A stretch of DNA of 36,796 nt from Phytophthora quininea (taxonomy: Eukaryota > Oomycota > Peronosporomycetes > Peronosporales > Peronosporaceae). Location: NCBI GenBank assembly GCA_011947345.1, contig JAAVTG010001019.1, positions 1 to 36,796 of the forward strand. The letters are read 5' to 3'. This document shows, piece by piece, positions 11,624 to 21,113 of this stretch (the first letter of the stretch is position 1; each line of letters begins with the position of its first letter). A model generated the notes under the pieces. It was not told the DNA's origin, ran no database searches, and worked only from the letters and a program-made list of their open reading frames with translations. A program made the position numbers and the translations under genes.

Positions 11624-12814
11624 GAGAAAGCAGATTCACCCGGCCATTTCCAGGCCCCACACCAAGCACACTGTATCTGATCTGGAAGCTTGTGCCGACC
11701 GTCTTCAACATTTTTCCCAGACACCTTGGACTTGCAGAAGCTCTCGTGGTTACAGAGTGCGTGACCGCGTCGAGGGCAACGGTTTCTAACCCGCCTGTTC
11801 TCGTTTTCGGCCTCGCGTCGCTCCGCACGCTGTGCCTCCGTTTGGGCGTCATGCCTCTGTCGACGCCGCAATGTATCGCGTTCCAGAGCTGCCTCCCTCG
11901 TGGTTTCCTTGGAGTATACGCCGAACTTCGTGATCGATGCGATTACGTTCACCTTCCGCCTCACGCTCGGCTTCTGTCAGGAGCGATCGTCGAGCTTCTT
12001 GGCTTGCTCGCGCTTCCTCCTGGCGACTTGTACGTTCCTCTTCCGTCTCGTCATAGCGCCTAGCCTCCTGATAGATGCGATCACGCTCTCGCTCACTTTC
12101 CTTCTCTTCTTGCGATTGGCAATTACGGCGATTCAGCCGGTACATGCGATCTCTTTCCCGCTCCTGTTCCCTGTCGTCATGAGATAGATCCCCACGACGG
12201 CCTTCTTGATAGATACGATCGCGCTCTCTCACTTCCGCTCGAGCCACTTCTGTCAGATTTTCACGCCGAGCTTCTTGGTACAATCTGTCATGTTCTCTCC
12301 TGGTCTGAACTTGGTCTGTTTTCTTCCTGGCTCGTCGAATCCGCTGCAGCTCTCGATTCCGTGTCCGAGTACGTTCTTTCTGGGATGCGGTCATGTTGGC
12401 TCTCCGTTTCCGCGCGTCCTCGGCTTTCTTCGCACGGATCCTCTCCGCTTCGTCTGGTTCAGGTATTACCGCACTTGGTGCAGGAGTTGCCACCGTCACG
12501 GGGGCAATTTCTCCCACAGACTCGGCGTAACGCCGTTGATGTTCTGCTGGATCATCTTCCTCCTGCTTACCTTCTTGATCGCCACTTATGTCGACAGCTG
12601 GTGCTTGGACCTCCCGAGTTGTGATGTGGTCCGCGTTCAACGTTAACGCTTCCAGAGCCTTGTTGAGATTACATCGCCTGCTACTTCGTCTTCGTTGGCG
12701 CTTCCGCTTGTCCGCTCGATCCTCAGGTCCGCATGGAGTCGCGTTAACGCGTTCGTTCTCCCGCAACTCTTTTTCTATGTCCTCGCGCGTCCGCTTGCGC
12801 TTGGGTCGCGCCAT
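11587..12814 (-). pseudogene. Helitron copy 2: N-terminal STPR/zinc region
   Basis: From the ATG at 12814 (MARPKRKRTRED) the frame is open for 321 codons to 11849. An acidic linker comes first, then STPR-type repeats of exactly 23 residues with the pattern RERDRxYQxxRR: RERDRIYQEGRR, RERDRMYRLNRR and RERDRIYQEARR start consecutive units. A 2-nt loss near 11887 shifts the frame. The correct frame resumes (11964-11587) with further 23-residue units and the zinc motif QCAWCGAWKWPGES..CC, which here has the usual Trp where copies 1 and 3 have Cys. The frame can be extended upstream to 13216, but I take that as leader. STPR domains bind DNA in other proteins, so a role in element recognition is inferred. 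Confidence 0.78.
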
Positions 12815-13256
12815 GGCGTCCTGTGGACACGAAACAGAGCCACACAGCGCGTTAGACATTACGCCTAAGTACGTCCACATTTTTATATGCAGGTTGGAGT
12901 CTTGATCTCGGATCTTGGGTCTTTTGCGTCGTTTTTGTTGAGTGTGTTTGCATCTGCGTACTGCCTGGCGTGCCAGCTCCCTTCGTAATAAGCCGCAAAC
13001 ATATCCGCCTACAACATACCCAAAAATGGGTACGGAGTGGTTTTTGCTGCACCATAAATGGCACCGTCGGCAAGTCCAGGTTTGAGCGCCCGGGCAGTAC
13101 TGAGAGTCTTCGTGCGATATCCGTTGCACATCGCTTTTCAGCGGAAGCTCGACATCAACAGGTCGAAAGCTTCGGGTAAATTTGGCCAATAGGCAGGCGC
13201 CATAGTGTGCTCTCACTCAGAGTGGGTGGTGGGCCGCAGCCCCTTAGCACGACACC

Positions 13257-13274
13257 CCCAGCGCAAGCGCTGGG
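13257..13274. repeat. Leader hairpin, copy 2
   Basis: Perfect CCCAGCGC-AA-GCGCTGGG, conserved with copies 1 and 3. Confidence 0.6.
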
Positions 13275-13419
13275 CCATATACTTCACCCTAACTTCCTCC
13301 CAGGAGTCTAGGACTATCTGTGCGTGGTGGCTTCGTCTCCACTTAAGTCTAACATGCATACATGCAACGCACCTTTCCGCCCGCGCGCGCTTCTTCTTTT
13401 GAATTTGGGGGCAAACGTC

Positions 13420-13634
13420 CCAGTAAAGTACGAATTGGTGTGGTCCACTTTCTCGGGCCGCCTTCGCTCCGCTCGGCAGCGATTGGCCGAAACTCTTTTC
13501 GGCGAATGGGCGCCGCCGTCGCTGGCGCTCGGCAGCCAATGGCAGCGCCGGATCTTGTCCATCGAAACTCGGCGACGGACCGACCGACCGACAGACAAAC
13601 GGACAGACAGCAAGTCTCTTGTAGTTGTCTAAGA
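13420..13634 (-). promoter_or_regulatory. Helitron 5' terminal segment (copy 2)
   Basis: 215 bp homologous to the first part of every array unit. It ends with TC at 13634, preceded on the minus strand by A. Confidence 0.6.
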
Positions 13635-14306
13635 TACTGCCTGGCGTGCCAGCTCCCTTCGTAATAAGCCGCAAACATATCCCGCCTACAACATACCCAA
13701 AAATGGGTACGGAGTGGTTTTTGCTGCACCATAAATGGCACCGTCGGCAAGTCCAGGTTTGAGCGCCCGGGCAGTACTGAGAGTCTTCGTGCGATATCCG
13801 TTGCACATCGCTTTTCAGCGGAAGCTCGACATCAACAGGTCGAAAGCTTCGGGTAAATTTGGCCAATAGGCAGGCGCCATAGTGTGCTCTCACTCAGAGT
13901 GGGTGGTGGGCCGCAGCCCCTTAGCACGACACCCCAGCGCAAGCGCTGGGCCATATACTTCCTAACTTCCTCCCAGGAGTCTAGGACTATCTGTGCGTGG
14001 TGGCTTCGTCTCCACTTAAGTCTAACATGCATACATGCAACGCACCTTTCCGCCCGCGCGCGCTTCTTCTTTTGAATTTGGGGGCAAACGTCCCAGTAAA
14101 GTACGAATTGGTGTGGTCCACTTTCTCGGGCCGCCTTCGCTCCGCTCGGCAGCGATTGGCCGAAACTCTTTTGGCGAATGGGCGCCGCCGTCGCTGGCGC
14201 TCGGCAGCCAATGGCAGCGCCGGATCTTGTCCATCGAAACTCGGCGACGGACCGACCGACCGACAGACAAACGGACAGACAGCAAGTCTCTAGTAGTAGT
14301 CTAAGA
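13635..14306 (-). mobile_element. Truncated Helitron 5' end (672 bp)
   Basis: It begins with TC at 14306 and follows the full-length leader sequence, including the hairpin at 13933-13950. It stops abruptly at GGCAGTA (13635), where copy 2 starts. In copy 2 the corresponding position (about 12957) continues with CGC, so the break is internal to the leader and is not a CTRR end. No coding region survives. It is a 5' fragment left by aborted replication, template switching or deletion. Confidence 0.85.
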
Positions 14307-15282
14307 TCAGCACGTTTTTCTTGTCGACCCTCTCCAACAGCAAGCAAAAAATCAGAGAAGAGATGATATCCTCATCGCTTGGCTTCTCGCGCGGGTGGGC
14401 CAACGGACGACTATCACCTGGAACGATCACGACAGTAATCACGGTCCTATCCGAACTCTACGCTGTTGCCCGTTTTACCAGTTTTTACATCGATACACAA
14501 TATGACACAAATTTAACCCAATTGAAAATGCGTGTATTGATGTTGGTTATTTACAGCCAATAGGCTACGCCTGGTGGTAGCGACGGAGACGCGCGGTCTG
14601 TCGCTGGCGGACTCGGCGGCGTCGACGACGGTGGCGAGCTTCGCGAGGTGGTAGTGGCGGCGGCAGCGGCGGCGGGCCGATGGTGACCGCCACCAGGGCC
14701 ATGGTCTCCTGCCGCCGGTCCAACCGTGGCAGCGGCTGCCTGGCTGCGGTGCTGTGCCAGAAGCTGCGCTGGCCGTCGCTCGCCCGACACCGCCGCGACG
14801 CGCTCCTGGCGCGTGGCCTCTCGAAGGCATCCCACTCGAGGAGCTCCTCGCAGCAAACGCAGCGGAGGCACTGGTGGCCAAGGCCGTCGAGGTCGAGCGG
14901 CGCACGCGTCACCTCGGCAGAGCAGCGAGCGCAGGTAACGTTCCCACGCTCCATCGCGTTTGGCTTTGGTGTTGGTTGAGGGGAGGAGGAGGGGGGCTAC
15001 TATCGACGTCTTCATTAAGTACGTTTGGTGTGGACCACCCTACTATTGGTGTGGACCACCCTACTATTCCAGTAAAGTACGAATTGGTGTGGTCCACCTT
15101 CTCGGGCCGCCTTCGCTCCGCTCGGCAGCGATTGGCCGAAACTCTTTTGGCGAATGGGCGCCGCCGTCGCTGGCGCTCGGCAGCCAATGGCAGCGCCGGA
15201 TCTTGTCCATCGAAACTCGGCGACGGACCGACCGACCGACAGACAAACGGACAGACAGCAAGTCTCTAGTAGTAGTCTAAGA
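14307..15282 (-). repeat. Array unit 10 (last on the minus strand)
   Basis: 976 bp. It is the most divergent unit, with private substitutions in the remnant (CTTGTCGACC), in the LIM ORF (an Arg for Gly and a Leu for Arg) and one A lost near 14359. An edge unit that escaped homogenisation fits this. Confidence 0.9.
14565..14954 (-). CDS. Captured LIM-like zinc-finger ORF, unit 10
   Basis: 129 codons, MERGNVTCARC...RRYHQA. Cys8, Cys11, His27, Cys29, Cys32 and Cys34/35 form a CxxC...HxCxxC arrangement close to the first zinc knuckle of a LIM domain; the second knuckle is missing. The rest is Pro/Arg-rich. It is probably a host exon fragment picked up by the element. Two residue changes distinguish this unit from the others. 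Whether it is expressed is unknown. Confidence 0.5.
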   Translation of the reverse strand: MERGNVTCARCSAEVTRAPLDLDGLGHQCLRCVCCEELLEWDAFERPRARSASRRCRASDGQRSFWHSTAARQPLPRLDRRQETMALVAVTIGPPPLPPPLPPREARHRRRRRRVRQRQTARLRRYHQA

Positions 15283-16257
15283 TCAGCACGTTTTCTTGCC
15301 GACCCTCTCCAACAGCAAGCAAAAAATCAGAGAAAGAGATGATATCCTCATCGCTTGGCTTCTCGCGCGGGTGGGCCAACGGACGACTATCACCTGGAAC
15401 GATCACGACAGTAATCACGGTCCTATCCGAACTCTACGCTGTTGCCCGTTTTACCAGTTTTTACATCGATACACAATATGACACAAATTTAACCCAATTG
15501 AAAATGCGTGTATTGATGTTGGTTATTTACAGCCAATAGGCTACGCCTGGTGGTAGCGACGGCGACGCGCGGTCTGTCGCTGGCGGACTCGGCGGCGTCG
15601 ACGACGGTGGCGAGCTTCGCGAGGTGGTAGTGGCGGCGGCAGCGGCGGCGGGCCGATGGTGACCGCCACCAGGGCCATGGTCTCCTGCCGCCGGTCCAAC
15701 CGTGGCAGCGGCTGCCCGGCTGCGGTGCTGTGCCAGAAGCTGCGCTGGCCGTCGCTCGCCCGACACCGCCGCGACGCGCTCCTGGCGCGTGGCCTCTCGA
15801 AGGCATCCCACTCGAGGAGCTCCTCGCAGCAAACGCAGCGGAGGCACTGGTGGCCAAGGCCGTCGAGGTCGAGCGGCGCACGCGTCACCTCGGCAGAGCA
15901 GCGAGCGCAGGTAACGTTCCCACGCTCCATCGCGTTTGGCTTTGGTGTTGGTTGAGGGGAGGAGGAGGGGGCTACTATCGACGTCTTCATTAAGTACGTT
16001 TGGTGTGGACCACCCTACTATTGGTGTGGACCACCCTACTATTCCAGTAAAGTACGAATTGGTGTGGTCCACCTTCTCGGGCCGCCTTCGCTCCGCTCGG
16101 CAGCGATTGGCCGAAACTCTTTTGGCGAATGGGCGCCGCCGTCGCTGGCGCTCGGCAGCCAATGGCAGCGCCGGATCTTGTCCATCGAAACTCGGCGACG
16201 GACCGACCGACCGACAGACAAACGGACAGACAGCAAGTCTCTAGTAGTAGTCTAAGA
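15283..16257 (-). repeat. Array unit 9
   Basis: 975 bp with two 23-bp repeats. It matches the array consensus and has a T4 run at the GTTTTC position of the helicase remnant. Confidence 0.9.
15541..15930 (-). CDS. Captured LIM-like ORF, unit 9
   Basis: Intact 129 codons from the ATG at 15930. In this unit the C-tract length opens the frame a further 20 codons upstream (ATG at 15990). That extension is absent from several other units, so the common start is preferred. Confidence 0.5.
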   Translation of the reverse strand: MERGNVTCARCSAEVTRAPLDLDGLGHQCLRCVCCEELLEWDAFERPRARSASRRCRASDGQRSFWHSTAAGQPLPRLDRRQETMALVAVTIGPPPLPPPLPPREARHRRRRRRVRQRQTARRRRYHQA

Positions 16258-17232
16258 TCAGCACGTTTTCTTGCCGACCCTCTCCAACAGCAAGCAAAAA
16301 ATCAGAGAAAGAGATGATATCCTCATCGCTTGGCTTCTCGCGCGGGTGGGCCAACGGACGACTATCACCTGGAACGATCACGACAGTAATCACGGTCCTA
16401 TCCGAACTCTACGCTGTTGCCCGTTTTACCAGTTTTACATCGATACACAATATGACACAAATTTAACCCAATTGAAAATGCGTGTATTGATGTTGGTTAT
16501 TTACAGCCAATAGGCTACGCCTGGTGGTAGCGACGGCGACGCGCGGTCTGTCGCTGGCGGACTCGGCGGCGTCGACGACGGTGGCGAGCTTCGCGAGGTG
16601 GTAGTGGCGGCGGCAGCGGCGGCGGGCCGATGGTGACCGCCACCAGGGCCATGGTCTCCTGCCGCCGGTCCAACCGTGGCAGCGGCTGCCCGGCTGCGGT
16701 GCTGTGCCAGAAGCTGCGCTGGCCGTCGCTCGCCCGACACCGCCGCGACGCGCTCCTGGCGCGTGGCCTCTCGAAGGCATCCCACTCGAGGAGCTCCTCG
16801 CAGCAAACGCAGCGGAGGCACTGGTGGCCAAGGCCGTCGAGGTCGAGCGGCGCACGCGTCACCTCGGCAGAGCAGCGAGCGCAGGTAACGTTCCCACGCT
16901 CCATCGCGTTTGGCTTTGGTGTTGGTTGAGGGGAGGAGGAGGGGGGCTACTATCGACGTCTTCATTAAGTACGTTTGGTGTGGACCACCCTACTATTGGT
17001 GTGGACCACCCTACTATTCCAGTAAAGTACGAATTGGTGTGGTCCACCTTCTCGGGCCGCCTTCGCTCCGCTCGGCAGCGATTGGCCGAAACTCTTTTGG
17101 CGAATGGGCGCCGCCGTCGCTGGCGCTCGGCAGCCAATGGCAGCGCCGGATCTTGTCCATCGAAACTCGGCGACGGACCGACCGACCGACAGACAAACGG
17201 ACAGACAGCAAGTCTCTAGTAGTAGTCTAAGA
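16258..17232 (-). repeat. Array unit 8
   Basis: 975 bp. Private change: one T lost in the AT-rich segment (near 16435). Two 23-bp repeats. Confidence 0.9.
16515..16904 (-). CDS. Captured LIM-like ORF, unit 8
   Basis: Intact 129 codons, consensus sequence. The upstream extension is closed by C-tract length. Confidence 0.5.
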   Translation of the reverse strand: MERGNVTCARCSAEVTRAPLDLDGLGHQCLRCVCCEELLEWDAFERPRARSASRRCRASDGQRSFWHSTAAGQPLPRLDRRQETMALVAVTIGPPPLPPPLPPREARHRRRRRRVRQRQTARRRRYHQA

Positions 17233-18184
17233 TCAGCACGTTTTTCTTGCCGACCCTCTCCAACAGCAAGCAAAAAATCAGAGAAAGAGATGATATCCTC
17301 ATCGCTTGGCTTCTCGCGCGGGTGGGCCAACGGACGACTATCACCTGGAACGATCACGACAGTAATCACGGTCCTATCCGAACTCTACGCTGTTGCCCGT
17401 TTTACCAGTTTTTACATCGATACACAATATGACACAAATTTAACCCAATTGAAAATGCGTGTATTGATGTTGGTTATTTACAGCCAATAGGCTACGCCTG
17501 GTGGTAGCGACGGAGCGCGGTCTGTCGCTGGCGGACTCGGCGGCGTCGACGACGGTGGCGAGCTTCGCGAGGTGGTAGTGGCGGCGGCAGCGGCGGCGGG
17601 CCGATGGTGACCGCCACCAGGGCCATGGTCTCCTGCCGCCGGTCCAACCGTGGCAGCGGCTGCCCGGCTGCGGTGCTGTGCCAGAAGCTGCGCTGGCCGT
17701 CGCTCGCCCGACACCGCCGCGACGCGCTCCTGGCGCGTGGCCTCTCGAAGGCATCCCACTCGAGGAGCTCCTCGCAGCAAACGCAGCGGAGGCACTGGTG
17801 GCCAAGGCCGTCGAGGTCGAGCGGCGCACGCGTCACCTCGGCAGAGCAGCGAGCGCAGGTAACGTTCCCACGCTCCATCGCGTTTGGCTTTGGTGTTGGT
17901 TGAGGGGGGAGGAGGGGGGCTACTATCGACGTCTTCATTAAGTACGTTTGGTGTGGACCACCCTACTATTCCAGTAAAGTACGAATTGGTGTGGTCCACC
18001 TTCTCGGGCCGCCTTCGCTCCGCTCGGCAGCGATTGGCCGAAACTCTTTTGGCGAATGGGCGCCGCCGTCGCTGGCGCTCGGCAGCCAATGGCAGCGCCG
18101 GATCTTGTCCATCGAAACTCGGCGACGGACCGACCGACCGACAGACAAACGGACAGACAGCAAGTCTCTAGTAGTAGTCTAAGA
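17233..18184 (-). repeat. Array unit 7 (short)
   Basis: 952 bp. It has one copy of the 23-bp GGTGTGGACCACC repeat instead of two, which accounts for most of the shortening. A 3-bp loss also falls in the LIM ORF. Confidence 0.9.
17492..17878 (-). CDS. Captured LIM-like ORF, unit 7
   Basis: 128 codons. It carries a 3-nt in-frame deletion near the C-terminus (about 17513). An indel of exactly one codon keeps the frame open, which is mild support for constraint but could be chance. Confidence 0.5.
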   Translation of the reverse strand: MERGNVTCARCSAEVTRAPLDLDGLGHQCLRCVCCEELLEWDAFERPRARSASRRCRASDGQRSFWHSTAAGQPLPRLDRRQETMALVAVTIGPPPLPPPLPPREARHRRRRRRVRQRQTALRRYHQA

Positions 18185-19160
18185 TCAGCACGTTTTTCTT
18201 GCCGACCCTCTCCAACAGCAAGCAAAAAATCAGAGAAAGAGATGATATCCTCATCGCTTGGCTTCTCGCGCGGGTGGGCCAACGGACGACTATCACCTGG
18301 AACGATCACGACAGTAATCACGGTCCTATCCGAACTCTACGCTGTTGCCCGTTTTACCAGTTTTTACATCGATACACAATATGACACAAATTTAACCCAA
18401 TTGAAAATGCGTGTATTGATGTTGGTTATTTACAGCCAATAGGCTACGCCTGGTGGTAGCGACGGCGACGCGCGGTCTGTCGCTGGCGGACTCGGCGGCG
18501 TCGACGACGGTGGCGAGCTTCGCGAGGTGGTAGTGGCGGCGGCAGCGGCGGCGGGCCGATGGTGACCGCCACCAGGGCCATGGTCTCCTGCCGCCGGTCC
18601 AACCGTGGCAGCGGCTGCCCGGCTGCGGTGCTGTGCCAGAAGCTGCGCTGGCCGTCGCTCGCCCGACACCGCCGCGACGCGCTCCTGGCGCGTGGCCTCT
18701 CGAAGGCATCCCACTCGAGGAGCTCCTCGCAGCAAACGCAGCGGAGGCACTGGTGGCCAAGGCCGTCGAGGTCGAGCGGCGCACGCGTCACCTCGGCAGA
18801 GCAGCGAGCGCAGGTAACGTTCCCACGCTCCATCGCGTTTGGCTTTGGTGTTGGTTGAGGGGAGGAGGAGGGGGGGGCTATCGACGTCTTCATTAAGTAC
18901 GTTTGGTGTGGACCACCCTACTATTGGTGTGGACCACCCTACTATTCCAGTAAAGTACGAATTGGTGTGGTCCACCTTCTCGGCCGCCTTCGCTCCGCTC
19001 GGCAGCGATTGGCCGAAACTCTTTTTGGCGAATGGGCGCCGCCGTCGCTGGCGCTCGGCAGCCAATGGCAGCGCCGGATCTTGTCCATCGAAACTCGGCG
19101 ACGGACCGACCGACCGACAGACAAACGGACAGACAGCAAGTCTCTAGTAGTAGTCTAAGA
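18185..19160 (-). repeat. Array unit 6
   Basis: 976 bp. Private changes: loss of TACT in the C-rich segment near 18877, a G lost near 18982, and a T5 run near 19022 in the 5' terminal segment. Confidence 0.9.
18444..18833 (-). CDS. Captured LIM-like ORF, unit 6
   Basis: Intact 129 codons. The frame is also open upstream to an ATG at 18893. Confidence 0.5.
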   Translation of the reverse strand: MERGNVTCARCSAEVTRAPLDLDGLGHQCLRCVCCEELLEWDAFERPRARSASRRCRASDGQRSFWHSTAAGQPLPRLDRRQETMALVAVTIGPPPLPPPLPPREARHRRRRRRVRQRQTARRRRYHQA

Positions 19161-20135
19161 TCAGCACGTTTTCTTGCCGACCCTCTCCAACAGCAAGCAA
19201 AAAATCAGAGAAAGAGATGATATCCTCATCGCTTGGCTTCTCGCGCGGGTGGGCCAACGGACGACTATCACCTGGAACGATCACGACAGTAATCACGGTC
19301 CTATCCGAACTCTACGCTGTTGCCCGTTTTACCAGTTTTTACATCGATACACAATATGACACAAATTTAACCCAATTGAAAATGCGTGTATTGATGTTGG
19401 TTATTTACAGCCAATAGGCTACGCCTGGTGGTAGCGACGGCGACGCGCGGTCTGTCGCTGGCGGACTCGGCGGCGTCGACGACGGTGGCGAGCTTCGCGA
19501 GGTGGTAGTGGCGGCGGCAGCGGCGGCGGGCCGATGGTGACCGCCACCAGGGCCATGGTCTCCTGCCGCCGGTCCAACCGTGGCAGCGGCTGCCCGGCTG
19601 CGGTGCTGTGCCAGAAGCTGCGCTGGCCGTCGCTCGCCCGACACCGCCGCGACGCGCTCCTGGCGCGTGGCCTCTCGAAGGCATCCCACTCGAGGAGCTC
19701 CTCGCAGCAAACGCAGCGGAGGCACTGGTGGCCAAGGCCGTCGAGGTCGAGCGGCGCACGCGTCACCTCGGCAGAGCAGCGAGCGCAGGTAACGTTCCCA
19801 CGCTCCATCGCGTTTGGCTTTGGTGTTGGTTGAGGGGAGGAGGGGGGGGCTACTATCGACGTCTTCATTAAGTACGTTTGGTGTGGACCACCCTACTATT
19901 GGTGTGGACCACCCTACTATTCCAGTAAAGTACGAATTGGTGTGGTCCACCTTCTCGGGCCGCCTTCGCTCCGCTCGGCAGCGATTGGCCGAAACTCTTT
20001 TGGCGAATGGGCGCCGCCGTCGCTGGCGCTCGGCAGCCAATGGCAGCGCCGGATCTTGTCCATCGAAACTCGGCGACGGACCGACCGACCGACAGACAAA
20101 CGGACAGACAGCAAGTCTCTAGTAGTAGTCTAAGA
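19161..20135 (-). repeat. Array unit 5
   Basis: 975 bp, near consensus. Two 23-bp repeats. The C-rich tract differs slightly in composition. Confidence 0.9.
19419..19808 (-). CDS. Captured LIM-like ORF, unit 5
   Basis: Intact 129 codons. An upstream extension is open to 19868. Confidence 0.5.
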   Translation of the reverse strand: MERGNVTCARCSAEVTRAPLDLDGLGHQCLRCVCCEELLEWDAFERPRARSASRRCRASDGQRSFWHSTAAGQPLPRLDRRQETMALVAVTIGPPPLPPPLPPREARHRRRRRRVRQRQTARRRRYHQA

Positions 20136-21113
20136 TCAGCACGTTTTTCTTGCCGACCCTCTCCAACAGCAAGCAAAAAATCAGAGAAAGAGATGATATC
20201 CTCATCGCTTGGCTTCTCGCGCGGGTGGGCCAACGGACGACTATCACCTGGAACGATCACGACAGTAATCACGGTCCTATCCGAACTCTACGCTGTTGCC
20301 CGTTTTACCAGTTTTTACATCGATACACAATATGACACAAATTTAACCCAATTGAAAATGCGTGTATTGATGTTGGTTATTTACAGCCAATAGGCTACGC
20401 CTGGTGGTAGCGACGGCGACGCGCGGTCTGTCGCTGGCGGACTCGGCGGCGTCGACGACGGTGGCGAGCTTCGCGAGGTGGTAGTGGCGGCGGCAGCGGC
20501 GGCGGGCCGATGGTGACCGCCACCAGGGCCATGGTCTCCTGCCGCCGGTCCAACCGTGGCAGCGGCTGCCCGGCTGCGGTGCTGTGCCAGAAGCTGCGCT
20601 GGCCGTCGCTCGCCCGACACCGCCGCGACGCGCTCCTGGCGCGTGGCCTCTCGAAGGCATCCCACTCGAGGAGCTCCTCGCAGCAAACGCAGCGGAGGCA
20701 CTGGTGGCCAAGGCCGTCGAGGTCGAGCGGCGCACGCGTCACCTCGGCAGAGCAGCGAGCGCAGGTAACGTTCCCGCGCTCCATCGCGTTTGGCTTTGGT
20801 GTTGGTTGAGGGGAGGAGGAGGGGGGCTACTATCGACGTCTTCATTAAGTACGTTTGGTGTGGACCACCCTACTATTGGTGTGGACCACCCTACTATTCC
20901 AGTAAAGTACGAATTGGTGTGGTCCACCTTCTCGGGCCGCCTTCGCTCCGCTCGGCAGCGATTGGCCGAAACTCTTTTTGGCGAATGGGCGCCGCCGTCG
21001 CTGGCGCTCGGCAGCCAATGGCAGCGCCGGATCTTGTCCATCGAAACTCGGCGACGGACCGACCGACCGACAGACAAACGGACAGACAGCAAGTCTCTAG
21101 TAGTAGTCTAAGA
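20136..21113 (-). repeat. Array unit 4
   Basis: 978 bp, the longest unit. It has a T5 run near 20975 and one substitution (G for A) near 20776. Confidence 0.9.
20395..20784 (-). CDS. Captured LIM-like ORF, unit 4
   Basis: Intact 129 codons. The substitution near its start (20776) is synonymous in this frame (Arg3-Gly4-Asn5 retained). Confidence 0.5.
   Translation of the reverse strand: MERGNVTCARCSAEVTRAPLDLDGLGHQCLRCVCCEELLEWDAFERPRARSASRRCRASDGQRSFWHSTAAGQPLPRLDRRQETMALVAVTIGPPPLPPPLPPREARHRRRRRRVRQRQTARRRRYHQA

Larger units (their letters stand above)
7048..13634 (-). mobile_element. Helitron copy 2 (6.59 kb, both termini present)
   Basis: The 5' TC is at 13634-13633 and is preceded by A. 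The 3' CTAG is at 7051-7048, and the next base is already the T of copy 1's TC end. The 3' hairpin is at 7059-7075 and a second stem-loop at about 7109-7131. The 5' terminus carries two small changes (TTGTAGTTGTC) relative to the CTAGTAGTAGTC of the others. It is a sister of copy 1 by shared STPR sequence and shared indel. It has the longest uninterrupted STPR frame and C-terminal helicase frame of the three copies. Confidence 0.92.

Noticed and set aside
12815..13216. Extended N-terminus of the copy 2 STPR ORF up to 13216
   Set aside because: The extension is open in copies 2 and 3, but in copy 1 it is broken within the leader. It also overlaps the leader, lacks a good start context, and reads like untranslated sequence. 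The GCCATGG start at 12814 is shared by all copies.
14754..15269. Plus-strand ORF of about 171 codons repeated in array units (MPEAALAVARPTPP...)
   Set aside because: It is antisense to the LIM-like ORF in very GC-rich DNA, its length varies between units with C-tract changes, and it runs on into Helitron terminal sequence. It is a shadow frame.
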